A stretch of 64,000 nucleotides of DNA from an uncultured Colwellia sp. (GTDB lineage: Bacteria; Pseudomonadota; Gammaproteobacteria; Enterobacterales; Alteromonadaceae): NCBI GenBank assembly GCA_913061475.1, contig CAJXUN010000004.1, positions 62,001 to 126,000 on the forward strand, written 5' to 3'. The notes beneath the pieces are model-generated. The model was not told where the DNA came from and did not search any database. It saw only the letters and a list, made by a program, of their open reading frames with translations. Numbering within the stretch: position 1 is the first letter of the stretch; every line of letters starts with the position of its first letter. The position numbers and the translations under genes are program-made. Shown one piece after another: positions 8,312 through 15,189 of this stretch.

Positions 8312-9298
8312 TTAGGCATTAACATCAACCACCACGCGACCGGTAATTTCGCCTGCTAAAAGCTTGTCGGCGGTCGCTATGGCGTCATGCAATCCAACGA
8401 TAGTTGATATTTCTGATATTTTATCAGCCACCTGTGTTTGTGATAATCGATGCCAAGCGTCAAGTCTGTCTTGTTGTGAGCGCATAACACTGTCGATACC
8501 TAATAGCGAAATTCCTCTCAAAATAAACGGTGCGACTGTCGCAGGAAAGTCCATACCTTGTGCTAAACCACAGGCTGCAACACAACCACCGTATTTTATG
8601 CTGGCACAAACATTGACAAGTGTAGTGCTACCAACAGAATCAATTGCTGCCGCCCAGCGTTCTTTCATTAGTGGTTTACCCTCAACAGATAATTCAGCAC
8701 GGTCGATAATTTCGTTTGCTCCTAACCGCTTTAAATATTGCGCTTGTTTATTACTGCCAGTTGATGCCGTTATTGAATAGCCAAGATCCGCTAAAATTCT
8801 AATGGCAAAGCTGCCAACACCACCCGTTGCTCCTGTCACTAAAATACTACCACTTTCAGGTGTAATTCCTTGCTTTTCCAAAGCAATTACCGACAACATT
8901 GCCGTATACCCTGCGGTACCAATAGCCATAGCATTAAATGGTGTTATGTCTTTGGGCAAGGGGATAAGAAATTCGCTATTAATACGAGCTTTTTGTGATA
9001 AGCCGCCAAGGTATTTTTCACCAACACCATAGCCATTAAGTAAAACATGTTGACCAACGGAAAATTTATTATTGCCACATTGCTCGACAATGCCGACTAA
9101 GTCGATACCAGGTATCATAGGAAAGCGCCTAACGACAGGTGCTTTACCTGAAATAGCCAGTGCATCTTTATAGTTAATTGTGCTGTAAAGTACTTTAATA
9201 AGCACATCACCGTCTTGTAAGTCCGCTTCGTTAAGCTCTTTAACTTGGGTGTGGTAGCCTTGGCTGTCATCTTTATTGATCACTAAACTCTTAAACAT
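8312..9298 (-). CDS. acuI: Acrylyl-CoA reductase AcuI/YhdH (zinc-free MDR family)
   Basis: 328 residues, similar throughout to E. coli YhdH (324). The family reduces acryloyl-CoA to propionyl-CoA with NADPH, which detoxifies acrylate formed from DMSP, and also acts on other enoyl compounds. Visible landmarks are YSTINYKDALAISGK, FPMIPGIDLVG, the nucleotide-binding TGATGGVGSFA and YGGCVAACGLAQGMDFP. The start is ATG at 9298 with GGAG 7 nt upstream; four more upstream codons are open. It lies downstream of its likely regulator on the same strand, and a TAGAC-type operator lies in the 45-nt gap. A DMSP/acrylate role is inferred from the family and the regulator pairing; no DMSP lyase is in the window. 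Confidence 0.88.
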   Translation of the reverse strand: MFKSLVINKDDSQGYHTQVKELNEADLQDGDVLIKVLYSTINYKDALAISGKAPVVRRFPMIPGIDLVGIVEQCGNNKFSVGQHVLLNGYGVGEKYLGGLSQKARINSEFLIPLPKDITPFNAMAIGTAGYTAMLSVIALEKQGITPESGSILVTGATGGVGSFAIRILADLGYSITASTGSNKQAQYLKRLGANEIIDRAELSVEGKPLMKERWAAAIDSVGSTTLVNVCASIKYGGCVAACGLAQGMDFPATVAPFILRGISLLGIDSVMRSQQDRLDAWHRLSQTQVADKISEISTIVGLHDAIATADKLLAGEITGRVVVDVNA

Positions 9299-9312
9299 AA
9301 CGCTCTCCAATA

Positions 9313-9327
9313 TAGACCGATCGTCTA
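9313..9327. promoter_or_regulatory. Candidate TetR (AcuR) operator upstream of acuI
   Basis: TAGACCGATCGTCTA is a near-perfect palindrome 15 nt upstream of the acuI start. A second copy with one base change lies upstream of the TetR gene itself. Such paired sites are typical of autoregulated TetR systems. Confidence 0.75.
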
Positions 9328-9343
9328 TTAATGTAGTTAAAAA

Positions 9344-9976
9344 TTATTTTACGATTAATTGCAAAAATGAACCGATAAAAGTATCGATAGGTCGTAAGTT
9401 TTTGGTCAATTTACTCTTGGCGATTGCGCCTTCCCAGCCCATCCAAAAGAAACTGGCTAGCGTATTGCAATCAAGAGCAGTATTAATCGCGCCTTCTTGT
9501 TGGGCTAATTGCAAGCAACAAGCTATTTTGTTTTGCCAAACATCAAAGGTATCTAATAGTTGCTGTCGATGGCTTTCTGGTAATAAGGTCACTTCTTGTT
9601 CAAGGTTGCCAATCAAGCAGCCACGTTGGAAATTATGGCGTGTCATACCAGCTTTCGCGTCGTTAGCAAAGTTTTCAATGCGCACTAGCGGTTTGTTTGC
9701 TTTGTTAAGTAAGTGTAAATCTAATTTTTTGGCAAAATAGTGACTGTATTCTTGAATCACTGCGATACCAAAGGCTTCTTTATTAGCAAAGTAATGATAA
9801 AAAGAGCCTTTGGGGACAGATACTTTTTTTAAAATTTGGTCAAGCCCAGAAGCGGAAAAACCAAATTCAGTAAAATATTCTACGCCACTTTGCACTAATG
9901 CTTGTTTAGTTTGACTGCTGCTTCTGCCTGATTTAGCTGGCCGGCCACGTTTTATTATTGTGTTATTTATGTTCAT
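9344..9976 (-). CDS. acuR: TetR/AcrR family repressor, AcuR-like
   Basis: 210 residues. The N-terminal TetR helix-turn-helix is clear (about residues 20-70; ASGLDQILKKVSVPKGSFYHYFANKEAF). The C-terminal half would bind the inducer. The basic start KRGRPAKSGRSS is common in this group. It lies 45 nt upstream of acuI on the same strand, and matching palindromes sit before both genes, so it most likely represses itself and acuI and is released by acrylate or a related electrophile. The specific inducer is inferred from the partner enzyme. An ordinary NemR-like regulator is the main alternative. Confidence 0.8.
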   Translation of the reverse strand: MNINNTIIKRGRPAKSGRSSSQTKQALVQSGVEYFTEFGFSASGLDQILKKVSVPKGSFYHYFANKEAFGIAVIQEYSHYFAKKLDLHLLNKANKPLVRIENFANDAKAGMTRHNFQRGCLIGNLEQEVTLLPESHRQQLLDTFDVWQNKIACCLQLAQQEGAINTALDCNTLASFFWMGWEGAIAKSKLTKNLRPIDTFIGSFLQLIVK

Positions 9977-9986
9977 TTCTTTATAT

Positions 9987-10001
9987 TAGACCGACCGTCT
10001 A
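9987..10001. promoter_or_regulatory. Candidate TetR (AcuR) operator upstream of acuR
   Basis: TAGACCGACCGTCTA lies 11 nt upstream of the acuR start codon and differs by one base from the site before acuI (9313-9327). The position would block transcription or early elongation. Confidence 0.75.
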
Positions 10002-10082
10002 GTTAAATGCAAGCGCAATATAAAACAAAGATAAAAATAAAAGTATGACGGTGTTAATCTTTTACCTTGGCTTATCATGAGT

Positions 10083-10111
10083 TGTCGCAGATTTGTCGCG
10101 CTTTGCCGCAT
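10083..10111 (+). promoter_or_regulatory. LytTR-type direct repeats upstream of the histidine kinase gene
   Basis: TGTCGCAG (10083-10090) and TGCCGCAT (10104-10111) are spaced 21 bp start to start, two helical turns, as bound by LytTR response regulators such as BtsR (8-bp half-sites with a 13-bp spacer). A third related copy, TTGTCGC, lies between them at 10093-10099. A similar pair lies upstream of the GH16 gene at 12223-12251. The repeats end 11 nt before a candidate -35. Confidence 0.55.
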
Positions 10112-10122
10112 TTATTGCTCGT

Positions 10123-10152
10123 TTGTTAGCATTTGTTATATCTTTACATAAT
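10123..10152 (+). promoter_or_regulatory. Candidate sigma-70 promoter of the two-component operon
   Basis: TTGTTA (10123-10128) and CATAAT (10147-10152) are 18 bp apart. The promoter would start transcription about 20 nt before the ATG at 10181. It sits directly downstream of the LytTR-type repeats, the usual place for activation. Confidence 0.45.
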
Positions 10153-10180
10153 ACCAATAGCACTACCTTACTCACGCGAA

Positions 10181-11296
10181 ATGGAAATTATGGCAACGAA
10201 AAGCACTGAAAGTACACTTGAATTAGGGCCACAAGCTTTTTCTAAACAAAGTCATCAGTTTTGGATTTTGCAAATATCGGGCTGGTTAGGCTATGCAGTG
10301 GTAGTTTTTTTGGCGATTATTCGGCCGCAAATAGCGCAGGAGAGTTTTAATTTTTCAGGGCAAATGACCAACTTAGTGTTGGAAACACTCAGTGGTTTTT
10401 TATTATCTTATCTACAATGGCAACTGATACGAAAAATTGTCCATTTACCGCTAAAAAAGACCTTGTTTTTAAGTTTTTTATCAGCGGCAACCTTAGGTTT
10501 AATTTTTAACGTTATTAAATTAAGTTTCTATAAAGTATTGGTTTATCAGCAAGAGTGGAATGAAGCGTGGGATATGCTCGAGTTTGGTGGTTGGCTACTT
10601 TTCTCGTTAACTACGATGTTTGTTTGGACGTCGATATATTTTATTATGCTCTACAACACTAAATTACAAGGTGAGCATGAAATGCTGCTGCGGGCGCAAA
10701 CCGCGGCTAAAGATGCGCAGTTGCAAATGTTACGTTATCAGCTTAATCCACACTTTATGTTCAATACCATGAATGCAATATCAACACTAATTTATAAGAA
10801 TGAAAATGAAACCGCCAATGAGATGATTGATAAGTTGTGTGAATTTTTTCGTTATTCATTGGATAAAAATGATAAAAGTAAAACGACACTACAAAAAGAA
10901 CTAGAATTAATAGATCTCTACTTATCGATTGAAAAGGTAAGATTTGCTAATCGACTTAATATTGAAATTGATGTCTGTAAAACCGTATTAGACTGTCAAG
11001 TGCCGAGCATGCTATTGCAACCCCTGGTGGAAAATGCCATTAAATATGCGATTGAGCTACGAAAGTCCGGTGGTAAAATTCGTATCATGGCTAACCGAGT
11101 AGACGAGCGTTTGATCATACAAGTAGCAGACAATGGGCAAGAAACTCAAGTTAAAGTCAGTGATGGTTTCGGCATTGGTATGAGTAATACCAAAGCGAGA
11201 TTAAATGCTATGTTTAGTGGTGACTACCATGTTGATATTACTGCTACTGATGAGGGGGGAACTATGGTATCTATCTCTATTCCCTACGAGAGCTAA
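10181..11296 (+). CDS. LytS/YehU-type membrane sensor histidine kinase
   Basis: 371 residues from the ATG at 10181; the frame is open to a TTG at 10133. The N-terminal half has about four membrane helices (for example LSGWLGYAVVVFLAII-like, LFLSFLSAATLGLIF, LLFSLTTMFVWTSIYFIML). The His-kinase domain begins with LRYQLNPHFMFNTMNAIS, where the His is the phosphorylation site. It ends in a HATPase domain with LVENAIKYA and DGFGIGMSNTKARL. It should autophosphorylate and pass phosphate to the LytTR regulator that starts 8 nt after its stop. The signal is unknown. Placement before the laminarin genes and shared 21-bp direct repeats suggest a role in sensing sugars, glucan or cell state. Confidence 0.85.
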   Translation: MEIMATKSTESTLELGPQAFSKQSHQFWILQISGWLGYAVVVFLAIIRPQIAQESFNFSGQMTNLVLETLSGFLLSYLQWQLIRKIVHLPLKKTLFLSFLSAATLGLIFNVIKLSFYKVLVYQQEWNEAWDMLEFGGWLLFSLTTMFVWTSIYFIMLYNTKLQGEHEMLLRAQTAAKDAQLQMLRYQLNPHFMFNTMNAISTLIYKNENETANEMIDKLCEFFRYSLDKNDKSKTTLQKELELIDLYLSIEKVRFANRLNIEIDVCKTVLDCQVPSMLLQPLVENAIKYAIELRKSGGKIRIMANRVDERLIIQVADNGQETQVKVSDGFGIGMSNTKARLNAMFSGDYHVDITATDEGGTMVSISIPYES

Positions 11297-11304
11297 GGTT
11301 AACT

Positions 11305-12135
11305 ATGATTAATAAACCACTTACCGCATTAATTGTTGACGATGAGCCGCTGGCTTTAGAGGGCTTGCGACTTCGGCTAGAAAAAATACCCGAAATAGAG
11401 GTCATCGCAGAAGCCAGTGATGGCGATCAAGCTATTCATTTATGCCAAAAATTATCTCCGGATGTGTTGTTCTTAGATTTACGATTACCTGGCCTTAATG
11501 GCATTGAAGTTGTTCAAGCTTTGCAAGCGGATATTTTACCTATGGTGGTTTTTGTTAGTGCTTATGGCGAATATGCTTTAGATGCCTTTGAACTTAACGC
11601 TATTGACTACGTGATGAAGCCGGCTAACTTAGGTCGTTTGCAAAAAACGGTCGAGCGGATAATGCAGCGAGTTAAACCGGTAGATTCCGGTAAAGAGAAG
11701 TTCAAGCTGTTACGTGCCCTAGGTGAAAGTTCAGGCATAGCCGTGTCGGAACTGGAAGATTGGTTAGAGTCAGATAAACCATTACCGACACCGTTTGTTC
11801 AAGAGCTTGTGATCAAAAATAACGATCACGAAAAAGTGTTTTTATCGATTCATGATATTCGCTGGATTGATGCCGCAGGTGATTACATGTGTGTGCATAC
11901 TAATGATGAAACCCATGTCGTGCGCATCACTATGAAAAAACTCGAAAGCCAACTTGATCCTAAAGTATTTTCTCGGATTCACAAATCGACCTTAGTAAAC
12001 GTTAATTGTATTAAGAGTATTAAGCCGTTACGAAATAGCGAGAGTATTCTTGAACTGGGCAATGATGTGCAGCTAAAGGTCAGTCGTAACTTCAGCTCTG
12101 ACATTCAAAAAATTGTCGAATCAAAGCAAATTTAA
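11305..12135 (+). CDS. LytTR-family response regulator
   Basis: 276 residues. The receiver domain has the acidic pair VDDEP near 11-15, phosphoacceptor Asp58 in VLFLDLRLPG, and Lys in YVMKPA. A linker leads to a C-terminal LytTR DNA-binding domain (about 170-276; IRWIDAAGDYMCVHT, FSRIHKSTLVNVNCI). LytTR regulators insert beta strands into direct repeats with about 21-bp phasing, and such repeats lie before the kinase gene and 85 nt after this gene, ahead of the GH16 gene. It is translated right after the kinase, so the two form an operon. I infer that it activates the laminarin locus and its own operon. Confidence 0.88.
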   Translation: MINKPLTALIVDDEPLALEGLRLRLEKIPEIEVIAEASDGDQAIHLCQKLSPDVLFLDLRLPGLNGIEVVQALQADILPMVVFVSAYGEYALDAFELNAIDYVMKPANLGRLQKTVERIMQRVKPVDSGKEKFKLLRALGESSGIAVSELEDWLESDKPLPTPFVQELVIKNNDHEKVFLSIHDIRWIDAAGDYMCVHTNDETHVVRITMKKLESQLDPKVFSRIHKSTLVNVNCIKSIKPLRNSESILELGNDVQLKVSRNFSSDIQKIVESKQI

Positions 12136-12219
12136 TCGCACTAAGTGCATGGCTAAAATGCCTTCAACCTTTTGTCGTATTTTTGTCTCGCCTCACCTTG
12201 CTATGTGATAAAAAATCGC

Positions 12220-12251
12220 CCATGCCGCATGCAGAAACCACCATGGCGCAT
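12220..12251 (+). promoter_or_regulatory. LytTR-type direct repeats upstream of the GH16 gene
   Basis: CCATGCCGCAT (12220-12230) and CCATGGCGCAT (12241-12251) are 11-bp direct repeats with one change, 21 bp start to start. The shared core TGCCGCAT is the same as in the pair at 10083-10111. A possible -10, TATGAT at 12283-12288, lies downstream; the -35 is poor, as expected of an activated promoter. Confidence 0.6.
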
Positions 12252-12431
12252 TTCCTTTGTAACTATTTGTAATTTAAATCAGTATGATCTTAGGGGGTAG
12301 TCTGCACTCATTATGTAAATAATGGTGTGGCTGCCGAGCTATGGTGTTAAATAAATCTTAATTAAATACTATTAAAATCGATAAGGTTTAGTTCGCACAA
12401 CAAAAATAGTTGGGTAAATGGAAAACAAATT

Positions 12432-15098
12432 ATGATAAAAGCTGCAAAAAAATTAACACAATTGCTTGCTGTAGCATCGACAATGTCGTTGCTTGGCTGT
12501 GGCGGTAGTGCAGAAACCGAAACTAAACCGGATAAAATTGATCCACAACAACCCGTTAGTGACTGGGCCTTAGTGTGGAGTGATGAATTTGATGGCGAAG
12601 CGATCAATGCACAAAATTGGACGCACGAAGTCGACTGTAATGGTGGTGGTAACCAAGAGAAGCAGTGTTATACCGCTAATGCTGAAAACTCATATGTTAA
12701 AGACGGTACGCTAAGTATCGCTGCTTTACCAGCAGAGGAAGGTGCTGCATTACCTTATACCTCCGCACGTATGATCACGCGTTACAAAGCGGATTTTAAA
12801 TATGGCCGTATCGAGATGCGCGCTAAACTTCCTTCTGGGCAGGGCAGCTGGCCGGCATTCTGGATGATGCCAACAAACGAAGAATACGGTGATTGGCCAC
12901 GTTCTGGTGAAATTGATATCGTAGAAGCTGTGAATTTAGGTGTAGTTAATGATGAAGGTATTGTAGAAAACAATATCCATGGCACCTTGCATTACGGTAA
13001 AAGTTGGCCAAACAACTCTTCGTCAGGCAAAGCGCACAGCATAGAGAGTGGCGCTAATCCTGCAGATGACTTCCATACTTACGCCGTAGAATGGCAAGAA
13101 GGTGAAATTCGCTGGTATATGGATAACTATTTATACGCCACGCAACGTCAATCAAAAGTACGCTATAACAGTAAAGATGAAGCGGTAGGGTTAGCGCATA
13201 AAGGCTGGTTTACTGAATATTATCAGCAACTTTCTGGCGAACTTACCACTTTTTGGGATACAGCGCCGTTTGATAAAGATTTTTATTTGATTCTAAACTT
13301 TGCCGTTGGCGGTGATTGGCCTGAAAATGTTAATGCTACAGGTGTCGATGCCGCGGCTTTTGGCGCTGGCAACACCTTTGATGTTGACTATGTACGTGTT
13401 TACCAGTGTATGTCTGATCCTGCAACCGGTAAAGGCTGTGATACAGTGCGCTCGGGCTATGATGATTTAGAAGATGGCTTAGTTGAAGGTAAAGCTCCTG
13501 TGCCTTTGCCGCCGAGTGACGGTGTCGCTAAAAACCTCGACATTTTTGACGGTAGCTTAGACGCAAACTGGACAGCATGGGATTGTTGTGGCGGTACAAC
13601 GCCTGCCATTATCGCTGATGCAGATAAAGGTGATGTCGTGCAATTTAATATTAACGACAATAACGGTACTGTATTAGGATTTTCAACCCGAGGTGGACAT
13701 TTCCCTGAAGATTTCTCTGGTGTTTCAAGCCCTTTTGATGCCTCACCTTTAGTCGATCTAAACGGCAGATTGTCATTTGAAATGAAAGTAATAACGCCAC
13801 CAACCTCGGCAACCACATGGATTCTAAAATCAGAGTCTGGCGATGGTGGTCCTAATACCGGAGATGTAGCCTTAACTGAAAGTACAGAAGGCGTAGCACC
13901 GGTCGTTGGTCAATGGCAAACGTATACCTTCCCATTAGCATTTTTGCAGGAAAAAGGCCTTGATTTAAGCGCTATTGATGTGGTGATGGTATTCCCTGCT
14001 TGGGGAACAGGTGAAGGTGCAGAATATTTAATCACTAATATCGCTATTGAAGGAGATGTTGGTGCTTCACCAGAGCTTGTGGTTTTTACCGATGATGAAA
14101 ACCCTAGCTGGCCAATGTGGGACTGTTGTGGTGGTTCAACTCCTACGGTTGAATTAGACGATGACGCCCACGGCAATGTTGCCGAGTTTTCAATTGGTGC
14201 TGAGCCAACGGTTATGGGCTTTATTTCTCGCGCTGCTAACACTGAAACGCCTGCTCCATTCGATGCTTCTGCCATTCTAACGAATGGTGTTATCCAGTTT
14301 GACATGAAAGTAACTGCAATGCCTGGCGATGCTGCTTGGATGTTTAAAGTTGAAGCAGATAATAATGCCAGTTTTGCTGAACTGCCATTAACTGACAGCG
14401 TTGAAGCAACTGTTCCAGCGCCAGGTCAATGGCAAACCTATACCTTTAACTTATCTGATTTAGCTGACGCGGGCTTAGATGTCAGTGCCATTGACGTCTT
14501 AATGATCTTTCCTGCATGGGGGGCCGGTGAAGGCGCTATTTATCGTGTAGATAACGTTAAAATTTACGATCCTACCGCGGTGACGGGTGTTAATACCTTG
14601 TTTGCTGAAGCACCAGCGTCTGGTTGGGCATTATGGGACTGCTGTGGTGGCACAACCCCTGCACTTGTTGCTGACGATACTGCTCACGGTGTCACAGCCG
14701 AGTTTTCAATAGGCGCGCAGCCAACTGTCATGGGAATTATTGCACGAGAAGAGTTTGTCGAAAATCCTGCACCAGTTGATGCATCGGCAATCCTAGCTAA
14801 TGGCGTTGTTCAATTCGAAATGAAAGTGACATCAATGCCGGGTAGCGCGGCTTGGATGTTAAAAATTGAAGCAAACAACAATGCCACATTTGCTGAAATG
14901 CCACTTACCGACAGTGTTGAGGGCGCAGCTCCTGTATCCGGTGAATGGCAAACCTATACATTTACACTGCAACAATTATTTGATGCGGGCTTAGATATTA
15001 GTGGCATCGATGTCGTAATGGTATTTCCTGCATGGGGCGAAGGTGAAGGTGCAGTTTATCGTTTAGACAATATGATGATTTACGAGCCAACAAATTAA
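12432..15098 (+). CDS. GH16 endo-beta-1,3-glucanase (laminarinase) lipoprotein with three C-terminal modules
   Basis: 888 residues. A lipoprotein signal ends in LLGC, so the enzyme is probably lipid-anchored to the outer membrane. The GH16 domain (about 45-335) has the catalytic motif GEIDIVEAVN with Glu160 nucleophile, Asp162 and Glu165 acid/base. It should cut internal beta-1,3 bonds of laminarin. Three related modules follow, each opening with W-DCCGG-[TS]TP at Trp383, Trp563 and Trp735 and closing with GQWQTYTF...DVVMVFPAWGxGEGA. Their ends resemble the C-terminal galactose-binding-like module of ExoP-type GH3 enzymes, so I read them as carbohydrate-binding. The vicinal Cys pair in each is unusual. 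It is the first gene of the locus, with LytTR-type repeats upstream. Confidence 0.9.
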   Translation: MIKAAKKLTQLLAVASTMSLLGCGGSAETETKPDKIDPQQPVSDWALVWSDEFDGEAINAQNWTHEVDCNGGGNQEKQCYTANAENSYVKDGTLSIAALPAEEGAALPYTSARMITRYKADFKYGRIEMRAKLPSGQGSWPAFWMMPTNEEYGDWPRSGEIDIVEAVNLGVVNDEGIVENNIHGTLHYGKSWPNNSSSGKAHSIESGANPADDFHTYAVEWQEGEIRWYMDNYLYATQRQSKVRYNSKDEAVGLAHKGWFTEYYQQLSGELTTFWDTAPFDKDFYLILNFAVGGDWPENVNATGVDAAAFGAGNTFDVDYVRVYQCMSDPATGKGCDTVRSGYDDLEDGLVEGKAPVPLPPSDGVAKNLDIFDGSLDANWTAWDCCGGTTPAIIADADKGDVVQFNINDNNGTVLGFSTRGGHFPEDFSGVSSPFDASPLVDLNGRLSFEMKVITPPTSATTWILKSESGDGGPNTGDVALTESTEGVAPVVGQWQTYTFPLAFLQEKGLDLSAIDVVMVFPAWGTGEGAEYLITNIAIEGDVGASPELVVFTDDENPSWPMWDCCGGSTPTVELDDDAHGNVAEFSIGAEPTVMGFISRAANTETPAPFDASAILTNGVIQFDMKVTAMPGDAAWMFKVEADNNASFAELPLTDSVEATVPAPGQWQTYTFNLSDLADAGLDVSAIDVLMIFPAWGAGEGAIYRVDNVKIYDPTAVTGVNTLFAEAPASGWALWDCCGGTTPALVADDTAHGVTAEFSIGAQPTVMGIIAREEFVENPAPVDASAILANGVVQFEMKVTSMPGSAAWMLKIEANNNATFAEMPLTDSVEGAAPVSGEWQTYTFTLQQLFDAGLDISGIDVVMVFPAWGEGEGAVYRLDNMMIYEPTN

Positions 15099-15130
15099 TA
15101 GCCGCGTAATCGATAAAAATTAAAAGTTAA

Positions 15131-15156
15131 GCGGCTTTCAAAAAATATAAAGCCGC
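15131..15156 (+). terminator. Intercistronic hairpin between GH16 and TonB receptor genes
   Basis: An 8-bp GC-rich stem (GCGGCTTT with AAAGCCGC) lies 33 nt after the GH16 stop, without a following T-run. It may stabilise the upstream mRNA or give partial termination. Confidence 0.5.
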
Positions 15157-15189
15157 GATTAACAACCAAATTATAGAAGCAGGGTGAAA

